Positions 16,961 to 25,103 of a stretch of DNA of 37,509 nt are shown one piece after another. Each line of letters starts with the position of its first letter. Within the stretch, counting starts at the first letter, position 1. The DNA is taken from positions 1 to 37,509 of the forward strand of contig CADCBK010000028.1 in NCBI GenBank assembly GCA_902799665.1, given 5' to 3'. The position numbers were made by a program, and so were the translations under genes. The DNA comes from an uncultured Spirochaetaceae bacterium (GTDB lineage Bacteria; Spirochaetota; Spirochaetia; Treponematales; Treponemataceae). The notes below the pieces were generated by a model, which worked only from the letters and a program-made list of their open reading frames with translations, searched no databases and was not told the origin of the DNA.

Positions 16961-18159
16961 TTTTCCGATCCTCCATCAAGAAATTCGGGGTCTATCGCAG
17001 TAGGTATCTCTATACTATAACTCTTTTCAAGGCTTTCGGTAACAGGCTTTATCTCGTCGCTTCCGCTTTCATTTTCCGAGCCGCCGGGCGCGGGATTGGC
17101 CTCCGCCTCCTTTTTGTCGTCCGCCTTTTGCTCGTCCTCAAGCTGGGCCAAAGCGACCTCGGCGTTCTTTTGTTCCTCAGGCAGCACCTTGTAGACAAAT
17201 GACAAAATCGCGTTTCGCATCGCCGGCTCTATGTGAAGGCATTCCAAGTGCAGGCGGCTTTGGTTTGAGGAAGCGTTGTATTCAACCGAGCGGACAAGAC
17301 AATACATAAGGATGAGCATGTCGTCAATCTCAAACTGCAGCTTTACCTGAATGTTGTTGACGCCCTTTCCGCCAACGCGAATCAAGGCGCCGTCGGAGCT
17401 TATGTCTTCCAAAAAGCACTTAAAGCCGGGCGCGGTCTCAACTTGCGAAAATTCCGTTACGGCTTCCTTTATGATGTAAAGCTGGGCGGGAATGTGGCAT
17501 TCAGTGCGAATCGACTTTCGCTTTTGCGCGCGAAAGAGGTTGTTGGAATGCGCCACGTAAAGAACGTTTTGTCCCAAAAAAATTCCCGCGGCCAAAACCT
17601 TTGTGTCAAAGACATAGCCCGCGTCGCCCTTGCGCCAAAGGTAGACGCTGATTTGCTTGTCCTTCCAATCCTCCGGCGGAATTTTTATTCTTCCGTCCTG
17701 AATTGGAATCGTGATAATCAAGTCGCGCGAATTGTTCAAAATGCGCGAGGCGAAAACTCCGCTTCCCTTTAATATAAGGCGGAGCTTTTGTCCGTTTGAA
17801 AGCGCGCGGCTGGATTCCAAGCCCCTCTTGTTTTCGGAGGCCAGCTCAATCTTTGTCCTAAACTTGTAAAGTTTGGCCAAAAAATTTTGCGTCTCCAGCT
17901 GGTTTTCGGTTCCATCGCGCTTGGAGCTTTCTATAAGGTTTGAGATGCAGCGGGACAGCGCGTTGGTCGATACAAAAAGGGTTTCCGGCTCCTCCAAGTC
18001 GACAATCTTGGCCAGCTTCCACAAAATCGAGATTTCGCCCAAAGTAAATTTTTGGTCAAGGCCAGCCGTAAAAAAATTAATCTTTGTCGAAAAGGTCTTT
18101 AAAAGCCAAATCGCCAAGAGCAAAACCAAAACGCCTAAAGCAACAATAATTACAGACAC
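16957..18159 (-). CDS. Membrane-anchored PilZ-domain (c-di-GMP receptor) protein
   Basis: The 400-residue protein begins with one TM helix (residues 2-20), followed by a helical linker (about 30-115). A YcgR-N-like beta domain follows (about 120-205), then a PilZ domain (about 212-330). The c-di-GMP signatures are R214-K-S-I-R218 and D252-I-S-S-D-G257, matching RxxxR and DxSxxG. The acidic C-terminus is low in complexity. PilZ proteins of this layout sense c-di-GMP and in other bacteria act on flagellar motility or envelope functions; the target here is unknown. The GTG start has an AGAGGA site about 6 nt upstream. It heads the minus-strand run through comEC. Confidence 0.85.
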   Translation of the reverse strand: MSVIIVALGVLVLLLAIWLLKTFSTKINFFTAGLDQKFTLGEISILWKLAKIVDLEEPETLFVSTNALSRCISNLIESSKRDGTENQLETQNFLAKLYKFRTKIELASENKRGLESSRALSNGQKLRLILKGSGVFASRILNNSRDLIITIPIQDGRIKIPPEDWKDKQISVYLWRKGDAGYVFDTKVLAAGIFLGQNVLYVAHSNNLFRAQKRKSIRTECHIPAQLYIIKEAVTEFSQVETAPGFKCFLEDISSDGALIRVGGKGVNNIQVKLQFEIDDMLILMYCLVRSVEYNASSNQSRLHLECLHIEPAMRNAILSFVYKVLPEEQKNAEVALAQLEDEQKADDKKEAEANPAPGGSENESGSDEIKPVTESLEKSYSIEIPTAIDPEFLDGGSEK

Positions 18160-18173
18160 AAAAATCCTCTAAC

Positions 18174-18202
18174 TTGTATAAATGCTAAAAACAAATTATA
18201 TT
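18174..18202 (+). promoter_or_regulatory. Predicted promoter of the CPBP protease gene
   Basis: TTGTAT (18174-18179), 17-bp spacer, TATATT (18197-18202). The expected start site (about 18209) is some 5 bases before the ATG at 18214, and no Shine-Dalgarno fits between, so the message may be leaderless. On the opposite strand TATAAT (18195-18200) could serve the PilZ gene. Confidence 0.4.
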
Positions 18203-18213
18203 ACTTACATTAT

Positions 18214-18888
18214 ATGACAAATTTTAAATTTTTTCTACAGTTTTCTTTAATATTGTTGATTTTTGTTTTTCCGCCCATTTTTGTCAACCATTCAAGCGAT
18301 TTGGAGATTGACTTCTCAAAATTCAACTTTTTCATAATTCCAAGCCTTCTTTTGGCCCTTTTTTTGTATTTACAGGAACGTTTGCAGAAAAAAAACAATC
18401 CGCAAAGGCAAAGCGATGTCAAAAGAGCGCGCTTTTGGACGCTGGCGGATTTTAGCGGAACTTTCTTTTTAACCTTTGGAAGCCTTGCCATTTGCGCCTC
18501 GCTCTTTGAGCTTGCCGCCATCGCGCTAAAGGCCCAGCCATCAGGGAGCGTGATTCTCCCGTCCACATTTCTTGAATTCCTTATTTGCTCTTTTACCCTT
18601 TGCGCAAGCGCCTTTTACGAAGAATGCCTTTACCGCCTTTATTTGCCAAAAGCGTTTGGAATAATCGCGCGGGCAAAAAAAAATGCCGCGCTTTTTTGGC
18701 TGGCGGAGGCGGCCGCGGTTTTATTGTTCGCGTTCGCGCACAGGTACCAAGGAACGCTGGCGCTTTTTAACGCTATGGCCGCGGGAATCGTTTTAAGGCT
18801 TTCTTACGCCAAGTCAAAAAGCGTTTGGCCGCCCTTCATCGCGCATTTGGCCTATAACGCGGCCGCCCTTTTTTTGCTGGGAAAATGA
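18214..18888 (+). CDS. CPBP-family intramembrane metalloprotease/glutamic protease (Abi)
   Basis: The 224-residue multi-pass membrane protein shows the three CPBP/Abi motifs: E136-E137-xxx-R141 ('YEECLYR'), 'FAFAHRYQG' with H176, and 'IAHLAYNAAALF' with H211 and N215. The family includes CAAX prenyl endopeptidases (Rce1-like) and bacteriocin self-immunity proteins; substrates in bacteria are mostly unknown. N-terminal TM segments lie at about 5-25 and 38-54. The gene stands alone, divergent from the PilZ gene and convergent with the DUF4340 gene 16 nt away. No ribosome binding site is seen before the ATG. Confidence 0.85.
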   Translation: MTNFKFFLQFSLILLIFVFPPIFVNHSSDLEIDFSKFNFFIIPSLLLALFLYLQERLQKKNNPQRQSDVKRARFWTLADFSGTFFLTFGSLAICASLFELAAIALKAQPSGSVILPSTFLEFLICSFTLCASAFYEECLYRLYLPKAFGIIARAKKNAALFWLAEAAAVLLFAFAHRYQGTLALFNAMAAGIVLRLSYAKSKSVWPPFIAHLAYNAAALFLLGK

Positions 18889-18904
18889 TTTTGGCAAAAG
18901 CGAA

Positions 18905-19759
18905 CTATTCCTGTTCCATGACGCGCTCAAAAGTCCAGGCGCTGACGTTAAAGACGGCGTTTATTTTTTTTAGAGCCTCCTTCTCTTCGCCGGGGCGCTG
19001 GGCGCTGGGCTGGGCTTTAAAACGATAGTAATAGTCGCCGTCTGTCTTGGGCAAAAAGAAGGCGCGGTAAATGTTTCCGTCGCCTGGGTCATAGTCTTTT
19101 TCAAGCGCTCCAGTCCAATTAATGCCGTCCGCTAAAAGCGGCTGCTTTCCCATCGTCGCAAGCTTTCCGCGCCGGTATTTTTTGTCAGTCCCGACAATTT
19201 CCTTGGGGAAGATTTCCGCGCTCGCCCAAAGATTTTCGCTTGCGCTTAAGTAAGGCGCCAAGGCTTCTGAGTCAATCGAAAAAATTTTGTTCCGCTTGGG
19301 AACAAAAAAATAAAGGCGGCGCTGGGAATCAACGCTTCCAAAATGCAGAGTCAAGACGTCCTTGCCCATTTCATCGTAAAGGCCCAGGAAAAAGGCTCCG
19401 CCTTCATCCAAGCCGTAAGCCTTTAAATTTAATGTGTTCGAGACTTCGTAAACTGTCGAAAGCCTTTTTAAGACTGACAAAAAGCTTTCAACCAAAGCCG
19501 AATCGATTGCAAAGAAAAGGTCTTTGCCGTCCGCGACATTTTTTTGCCCCAGCCAAAAAGAACCGGTTTTTTGAAGGTCAAGCTTTCCTTGCTCAAGATT
19601 TCCAAGAACGATTTTTTGAACCTTATGCTTGGGATTTAAAAGAGCGGTAGCAAAAGACTTTTCGCTTCTTGGAGCGGAAAGAAAATAAAGCGCCGCCAAA
19701 AGGGCCAATAAAATTTGAAGGCGGAATTTTTTTATTTGCGAAAAAACTTTTGCTTTCAT
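18905..19759 (-). CDS. DUF4340 protein, partner of the Gld-type ABC transporter
   Basis: The 284-residue protein has an N-terminal TM or signal anchor (about 12-29, 'LQILLALLAALYFL'). An exported domain typical of DUF4340 follows: 'VQKIVLGNLEQGKLDLQKTGSFW' resembles the family's opening strand pair, and 'LNLKAYGLDEG' matches the 'YGLd.P' motif. DUF4340 proteins commonly sit beside GldA/F/G-like ABC transporter genes. That holds here, with an ATGA overlap (19756-19759) to the transporter. I infer a periplasmic subunit of the same complex. A Lys-rich patch near residue 245 carries no recognisable motif. No terminator is visible downstream. Confidence 0.8.
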   Translation of the reverse strand: MKAKVFSQIKKFRLQILLALLAALYFLSAPRSEKSFATALLNPKHKVQKIVLGNLEQGKLDLQKTGSFWLGQKNVADGKDLFFAIDSALVESFLSVLKRLSTVYEVSNTLNLKAYGLDEGGAFFLGLYDEMGKDVLTLHFGSVDSQRRLYFFVPKRNKIFSIDSEALAPYLSASENLWASAEIFPKEIVGTDKKYRRGKLATMGKQPLLADGINWTGALEKDYDPGDGNIYRAFFLPKTDGDYYYRFKAQPSAQRPGEEKEALKKINAVFNVSAWTFERVMEQE

Positions 19760-22700
19760 TTAAAAACCTTTCTCCTGGAAAAAAAAGCCGCCATTAAAAA
19801 CAAAAGAGCCAACGGAAGCGCGGCAAAGTTCAACAAAAGCGTAAGATTTTTCGCCGACTGCCATTCGCGGCTTTCGCTAATCTTCCACAAGGAAAAGTCC
19901 GCGGCTCCCTTGTTCTTTAGCGCGGCCATGTCGCTTTCGCCCGACAATTCCAAAAGGCTTGTCGTCAAATAGTTAAAGTTCCTAAAGTCGCCGGTCTCTC
20001 CGCCGCTAAGCGACAAAAGCAAATCGTTTGCGAACAAGTCTCCGCTGATTGCGATTGTCTTTTTGTCCAAAGTCCGGGCGGCAAGAACGCTTTCTTCTTT
20101 TTGAACCAATGGATCGGCGATTGCGGTCTTTGGAACGGTAAAGGGATTTGTGTCAAAGAGCAAACCGGGATTTTTCTTGTCGGGCAAAAAGCGCCAAGAG
20201 GCGGGGCTTGAAATCAAAAGAGGCTCGGCTTTCGCCTTGTCCAACGAAAGGGGGCTGGCCCAAAAAACGTTTGCGCCGTATGGAGCGCCTTCTTGCGGCA
20301 AAAGGTTGATCCATAGCGGATAGTTCACCGACTTGTTTTCGGCAGAGGCAGTTCCTCCCGCCTCGCCTTTTTTATCGGAAGAATAAAAATTGGCGCGGAC
20401 GCAAGAAAGGTCGGCCGCCAAGGATTCGCTAAAAGAGATTCCCAACCTTTCCAAAAGCGGCAACAGATAATCAAGCTTGTTCTTTTTTAAAGACCAGTCT
20501 CCGTTTACATTGACTGTGTATGGGCTTGCCATCGCAAGAAGGCGGCCTCCGCCGTTCGCAAAGCTAAAAATCGCCGCCGCTTCTTCCTGGCTCAAATCAT
20601 TCGTTCCAAAGAGCGCCAAAGGAATTGTTTTGTCCAATGCAGCAAAAGGCAAATCGCTTGCGTCTAGTTCAATTGTCTCAAAGCCTTCCAAATTAAGCCA
20701 GTCAACGGCGCTCTTGTAGTCTTTTTTTAGGCTCATGCCGTTGCCGCAAAGAAGATAGGCGCGGCGGCTTTTTTGTTTTATCAAGTAGTCCAAGCGCAAA
20801 TTCAAGTCGTATTCAAGGCCGAATGTGGAGAAGGCGGCGGGAACGCAGAGGCTTTTGTCCATGTAGTCGATTAAAACGGCTGAGTACGCGTTGACATACT
20901 CGAGCGAGTCGCCGTCCTGCCTTTGCATTTGCAAGGGCTGAACGTCTAGGCCGTCCAAGATTTTTTTTGCGGCGGAGCTTTGCGCGTCAAGCTCTGAATA
21001 CGAAAAGTTTTTGCAAGAATGGGAAAGAGAGCGCAAGAAGTCGCCCACATCCCTGACTTGAGGATAAAGCCTTATTAAATTTGAGGAACGCAAGTAAGTC
21101 ACCCTAACCTTTTCCTGCGCCGCTTCCAAAAGACTTTTTGTCCGCTCGGACGGAGAGTAAATTTTTCCCGCGCTAAAGTCAAGGCGCGTGTAGATTCTTG
21201 ACGAGTCCAGCGCCAAGAAAACAAAGACAAAAATCATCGTCCAAGATCGAAGCGCGTTTTTTTTGGAAAAATATTTTTTTCCCTTTTCGCGCTCTGAAAC
21301 AAAGGCCGAAAAAGCCAAAAAGAAAAGCGCCGCCAGCGCGAAAAACGAAAAGTCCCGGCTGTCAAGGATTCCCTTTGAGGCGGAATCAAAGCGCCAGGCA
21401 AAGCTTATCGAGCGCAAGGCTTCAGAAAGAAAATCTCCAAGCTGAACGAAATTCAAGGCGGAATGGACAAGGTTCAAGGCCGAAAGCGCCAACACCGCGA
21501 ATGAAAAATAAGCGGTCCGGCTTTTAAAAAGGCCCGACAAAAAAACGCAAAACGAAATGGCCGCCGCCGCGTAAAACAAAAGGCCAAAATATGAAACGGC
21601 TGTGGCTCCAAAATCAACGCTTCCAAAAAGCGAGACGCAAAGCGGAACGAAAAGCGTTGGAAGCAAAAAGGCGCTTGCCGCAATGAGGGCGGAAAAAAGG
21701 CGCGCGGCGGCTTTTTCAAATTCGCCAAATGGAAGCGTTTGGTCAAAGGCGCGGTCCTTTATGTTCATGCACAAAGCCGGCAAAATCACGGAAAGAACAT
21801 AGGGCATCGTTAAAAAGAAGGGCGCCATTGAAGAGCTTCCAAAGCCCTGGACAAAAAAGCGGCTTCCAAAAAAGAAGGCGGCCGCGGAAAAAAGCTCGAA
21901 CACAAGGGCTGCGATCCAATAAAATGGATTTATCGCGCATGAGAAAAGCTCTTTTTTCACCAAGCCCCAAAAGGCATTGACCGGACGGGAAACGGCCGCC
22001 GCGTTTACCGCCGTGGAAACAGTCGCGGGGCGGGAAACGGCCGCAAAGCCGGAATCGTTTGGCAGACTATAATCGTTTGAGCCGCTCGGCTCGTTTGACA
22101 TGCCGAAATCGGACGCGGAACTTAAATCGCTGGAGCCGCGCGGGTCGGAGACAAAGAACAAGTAGGCGTCTTCCAAATTTTTGGAGCCGCTTTTCTTCAT
22201 AAGCTCGGACGGGCTTCCGCTGGCCGCGACGCGGCCGTCTTTTATGATGTAAATTGTGTCGGAAAGAGACGCGGCCTCTTGGATTATGTGGGTGGAAAAT
22301 ATCACCGCGCGGCTCGTTTTTAGGCCTTGGACAAGCTTTCGCATTTCGCGAATCTGTTCCGGGTCAAGGCCTGTGGCCGGCTCGTCAAGGATTAAAATTT
22401 CTGGATCGCAGACGAGCGCCTGAGCGAAGTTCACGCGCTGCTTGTAGCCGTGGCTTAGCGAAGATATTTTTTGATTTAAGACAGAGTCCAGCTTGCAAAG
22501 GCGCGCGGCTTTTTGGGCGGCCAAAGCGCATGGGGCGGCCGCAGTTTTTGTTTTTCCATCATTTACCGCGGCGGACTTTAGCGCGGCGGCCATTTCCAAA
22601 AACTCGATGACAGTCCAATCGTCATAGAGCGCGGGAAATTCGCTCACAAAGCCAGTCATGGCCTTGACTTCTTCCGGACTTTCGGCCGCGTCAAAAATGG

Positions 22701-22902
22701 CGCCGTCGCTCCGTTCCGCAAGAACCTTGCCGCTTGTCGCGTAATGCTGGGCGCAAAAGGCCTTTAAGAGCGTGCTTTTTCCGGCGCCGTTAGGGCCAAG
22801 AAGGACGGTTATCTTTCCGCGCTCGGCGGACAGCGTGACATCGGCGCAGGCCGCCTTAGACTTTTTAGAATATGTTTTTGAAAAAGAAACGGCGCGAACC
22901 AT
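19756..22902 (-). CDS. Fused ABC transporter: ATPase + GldF-like permease + GldG-like auxiliary domain
   Basis: A single 1048-residue polypeptide joins three parts that are usually separate. Residues 1-250 are an ABC ATPase: Walker A G36-PNGAGKS-T44, signature 'LSHGYKQ' (149-155, His replacing the usual Gly), Walker B 'ILILDEP' (169-175) and switch His205. Residues about 250-310 form a low-complexity linker ('SNEPSGSNDYSLPNDSG', 'AVSRP' twice). Residues about 315-570 contain several TM helices of a GldF/ABC-2 permease. Residues about 575-1015 are a large extracytoplasmic GldG/ABC_transp_aux-like domain ('RTKSLLEAAQEKVRVTYL', 'YLLCGNGMSL', 'GGRLLAMASPYTV'), ending in a TM helix and a basic tail. 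Substrate is unknown; in Bacteroidota GldAFG relates to gliding, but many relatives have other roles. It lies 11 nt after rnz. Confidence 0.88.
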   Translation of the reverse strand: MVRAVSFSKTYSKKSKAACADVTLSAERGKITVLLGPNGAGKSTLLKAFCAQHYATSGKVLAERSDGAIFDAAESPEEVKAMTGFVSEFPALYDDWTVIEFLEMAAALKSAAVNDGKTKTAAAPCALAAQKAARLCKLDSVLNQKISSLSHGYKQRVNFAQALVCDPEILILDEPATGLDPEQIREMRKLVQGLKTSRAVIFSTHIIQEAASLSDTIYIIKDGRVAASGSPSELMKKSGSKNLEDAYLFFVSDPRGSSDLSSASDFGMSNEPSGSNDYSLPNDSGFAAVSRPATVSTAVNAAAVSRPVNAFWGLVKKELFSCAINPFYWIAALVFELFSAAAFFFGSRFFVQGFGSSSMAPFFLTMPYVLSVILPALCMNIKDRAFDQTLPFGEFEKAAARLFSALIAASAFLLPTLFVPLCVSLFGSVDFGATAVSYFGLLFYAAAAISFCVFLSGLFKSRTAYFSFAVLALSALNLVHSALNFVQLGDFLSEALRSISFAWRFDSASKGILDSRDFSFFALAALFFLAFSAFVSEREKGKKYFSKKNALRSWTMIFVFVFLALDSSRIYTRLDFSAGKIYSPSERTKSLLEAAQEKVRVTYLRSSNLIRLYPQVRDVGDFLRSLSHSCKNFSYSELDAQSSAAKKILDGLDVQPLQMQRQDGDSLEYVNAYSAVLIDYMDKSLCVPAAFSTFGLEYDLNLRLDYLIKQKSRRAYLLCGNGMSLKKDYKSAVDWLNLEGFETIELDASDLPFAALDKTIPLALFGTNDLSQEEAAAIFSFANGGGRLLAMASPYTVNVNGDWSLKKNKLDYLLPLLERLGISFSESLAADLSCVRANFYSSDKKGEAGGTASAENKSVNYPLWINLLPQEGAPYGANVFWASPLSLDKAKAEPLLISSPASWRFLPDKKNPGLLFDTNPFTVPKTAIADPLVQKEESVLAARTLDKKTIAISGDLFANDLLLSLSGGETGDFRNFNYLTTSLLELSGESDMAALKNKGAADFSLWKISESREWQSAKNLTLLLNFAALPLALLFLMAAFFSRRKVFK
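21986..22044. repeat. 45-nt-period duplication in the ABC fusion linker
   Basis: Identical 14-mers at 21986-21999 and 22031-22044 encode the repeated AVSRP segments in the low-complexity linker between the ATPase and permease parts. Confidence 0.6.
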
Positions 22903-22913
22903 AAAACGCTCCG

Positions 22914-23840
22914 CTAGTCCTCGTAGGGAATTTCAAAGCGCATTCGGTCGCGGCCTAAAATCGCTTGCGGAAAAATTTCGCGCGCCTCGCCTTCCAGGAC
23001 AGAAAGCTCCTTGTCGGTGTAGCGCGGGCTGTAGTGAATCATAGCCATTTTCTTCACTTGCGCGTCGCGGGCGATTGTGGCGGCCTGCTTTGCGGTCATG
23101 TGCTTTTTTTCCTTGGCCTGGTCAAGGAGCGCGTTTTCGAACATTCCCTCGCAAAGAAGGAGGTCGCTTCCTTGGACTTCCTTGGCGATTGAGTCAAGGT
23201 AAAGGGTGTCGGTCACATAGCTGAACTTGCGGCCCTTGCGCGAAGGGCCAAGAACTTGCTCCGGCTTTACAATAGTTCCGTCGCTGGCCGTCACTTCGTG
23301 GCCGTTTTGCAATTTTGACCACAAGGCTCCGCAGGGAACCTTTAAGTCGGCGGCGGCTTTTGGATTGAACTGGCCCGGCCTGTCAAATTCCTCCAGCGTG
23401 TAGCCTACGCAAACCTTAGTGTGGTCAAGCGGAAAGGCCCTGACTTGAAAATCCTTTTCTTTGTGAACGACGCAAGGCGCCGTGATTTCCTTCACTACGA
23501 CAGGATAGTTTATGTACATGTCCAAAACCTTTCGGCTGGTCTCGATGTACTCGGCGATTTTTGGCGGGCCGTAAATGTAAAGGGGCTCGCTGCGTTCAAC
23601 CTGGGCGCTAAGCATCATGATTCCAGGAAGGCCGGTCACATGGTCGGCGTGCGTGTGGCTTACAAAAATCGCGTTGATTTTTTTCCACTTAAGGTTAAGG
23701 CGGCGAAGCGACACTTGGGTTCCCTCGCCTCCGTCAAACAAAAAGAGGTCTCCGTCGCGCCTCAAAAGCGCGCTAGTCAAGTGCCTGTACGGGAGCGGCA
23801 TCATTCCGCCGCAGCCCAAAATAAAGCATTCCATGTTCAT
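22914..23840 (-). CDS. rnz: Ribonuclease Z (tRNA 3' processing endonuclease)
   Basis: The 308-residue metallo-beta-lactamase-fold nuclease matures tRNA 3' ends. The zinc motif H62-T-H64-A-D66-H67 is present, as are the N-terminal 'LGCGGMMPLPYRHLTSALL', 'FDGGEGTQ', and late 'MTAKQAATIARDAQVKKMAMIHYSPRY' with its His. The spacing fits RNase Z rather than a generic lactamase, and length is typical of the short bacterial form. The ATG at 23840 has GGACGG about 6 nt upstream; an ATG two codons later is an alternative. The gene starts 3 nt after the femX-like stop. Confidence 0.93.
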   Translation of the reverse strand: MNMECFILGCGGMMPLPYRHLTSALLRRDGDLFLFDGGEGTQVSLRRLNLKWKKINAIFVSHTHADHVTGLPGIMMLSAQVERSEPLYIYGPPKIAEYIETSRKVLDMYINYPVVVKEITAPCVVHKEKDFQVRAFPLDHTKVCVGYTLEEFDRPGQFNPKAAADLKVPCGALWSKLQNGHEVTASDGTIVKPEQVLGPSRKGRKFSYVTDTLYLDSIAKEVQGSDLLLCEGMFENALLDQAKEKKHMTAKQAATIARDAQVKKMAMIHYSPRYTDKELSVLEGEAREIFPQAILGRDRMRFEIPYED

Positions 23841-23843
23841 ATT

Positions 23844-25103
23844 TTACCGTCCGCGAATTTTCTTCAATATTTTTTTATGCCAAAAAGCCCTGGCGCCTTC
23901 AGCAAGAACGCAAAGCTTGTAAATTTCTTTTAACGGAACGTCATAGCTTCCGGCTCGGTGAACGTTCCGCCCGCCAAAGCCGGTCTTAAAAAGATAAAGG
24001 CCGTGCATCGGGTGGCTTGGGTCGTCGGTCGGCGGCATTCCGTACATGTCGTAATAGCGGCTTCCGTAAGCCTTGGCGTCCTTCATCGCCGTCCACTGCA
24101 AGAGGAAGTTTGGCATTAAATTTCTTTTTTTGTTGGAGGAACAGCCGTAAAGGTAAACGCTTTCGGTCTTTGAAAAAAGCGTCATTATCGCGCCCAAGTT
24201 GTCGCCCTCGTGGCTCGCAACATAAAGGCTAACTTGAGGAACGTCGCCGCCTTTTTGCGCTTCTTGGGCCGAAAGCTCAAGCAAGTCCTTGTAATAAGCC
24301 TTTGCGTGCATGGCGATGCCGTCGCGGGCGCTGGTTTCCTTGTACAAATCGTAAAAAATGTCTACAAAATCAGACAAGTTAAGACTGTTTCCAGATATTT
24401 TTTGGATTTGAACGCCCTTCCTCTTTGCAAGGTTAACGTTGTATCTCCACTTGTTCTTCATTCCGGCTAAAATTTCTTCTTCTGTCCGCGTCAAGTCAAC
24501 TTGCGTAGTGTCGGGCGGCTGGATGTCCACCGCGTTTTTTTCGCACAAAAAGCGGCCTTTTTTTGCGGCAAGTCGGGCGTCCGCGTTAAAGGAATCACGC
24601 TCGGCGGGCGTTGAAAATTCCACTTGCGGGTCAAAACGGACGCAAATCGTGTTGGCTGGCAAAAGAGCCTTTAGCGCGGCCGCCAATTGGTCAAGCGATG
24701 CGCAAAAAACTTTTGGGCTGAGCGCGGCCGCGAAACCAGACAAGCCGCCCTCTTTCGTGCCGGCGCTGTCGTTCGCTACGCCGCCCTCTTGGGCTTGCAA
24801 AGCCTTAAAGGCTTCCGCGTTGGGAAACATCGGAACGTAGGCCAGGCTAAAAAAGCCGCGCGCGAACGAGCGGACCATAATAGAAAAGTCAAAGCCGCCC
24901 GCCTCTTGGTCTTTCAAAGCGTTTTCTTTAGCCGCGCAGTCTTGGGCTTTCGAACGATTTTCTTCCGCGCCAAAAGACGCGCGGACGCGAATCAATTTCC
25001 AGCCGTGGCGCGACTTAAAGAGGCCCCAAAAGGGAGTTTGCAAAAAAGAGCCTTCGTTTCCGCTTGGGGAAAATTCCAGCTTTTTAACATTGGCGCCGGA
25101 CAA
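23844..25103 (-). CDS. FemAB/FemX-like peptidoglycan cross-bridge aminoacyltransferase
   Basis: The 419-residue protein matches FemAB enzymes that add an amino acid from aminoacyl-tRNA to the peptidoglycan stem. Landmarks: N-terminal 'SFLQTPFWGLFKSRHGWKLI', 'NKWRYNVNLAKRKGVQIQ' and 'YYKDLLELSAQEA' in the second GNAT-like half, 'VYLYGCSSNKKRNLMPNFLL', and 'YDMYGMPPTDDPSHPMHGLYLF'. Spirochaete peptidoglycan such as that of Borrelia contains ornithine carrying glycine, so glycyl transfer is plausible. The TTG start directly abuts the metG stop (TAATTG), with GGAGA about 10 nt upstream. Odd: an Ala/Gly/Ser-rich insert near residues 105-122 is bounded by a 36-nt-period repeat (24744-24754 and 24780-24790). 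Confidence 0.85.
   Translation of the reverse strand: MSGANVKKLEFSPSGNEGSFLQTPFWGLFKSRHGWKLIRVRASFGAEENRSKAQDCAAKENALKDQEAGGFDFSIMVRSFARGFFSLAYVPMFPNAEAFKALQAQEGGVANDSAGTKEGGLSGFAAALSPKVFCASLDQLAAALKALLPANTICVRFDPQVEFSTPAERDSFNADARLAAKKGRFLCEKNAVDIQPPDTTQVDLTRTEEEILAGMKNKWRYNVNLAKRKGVQIQKISGNSLNLSDFVDIFYDLYKETSARDGIAMHAKAYYKDLLELSAQEAQKGGDVPQVSLYVASHEGDNLGAIMTLFSKTESVYLYGCSSNKKRNLMPNFLLQWTAMKDAKAYGSRYYDMYGMPPTDDPSHPMHGLYLFKTGFGGRNVHRAGSYDVPLKEIYKLCVLAEGARAFWHKKILKKIRGR
24744..24790. repeat. 36-nt-period short duplication in the femX-like gene
   Basis: The 11-mer at 24744-24754 recurs at 24780-24790 and encodes the paired Glu-Gly-Gly flanks of an 'ANDSAGTK' insert. Confidence 0.5.
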
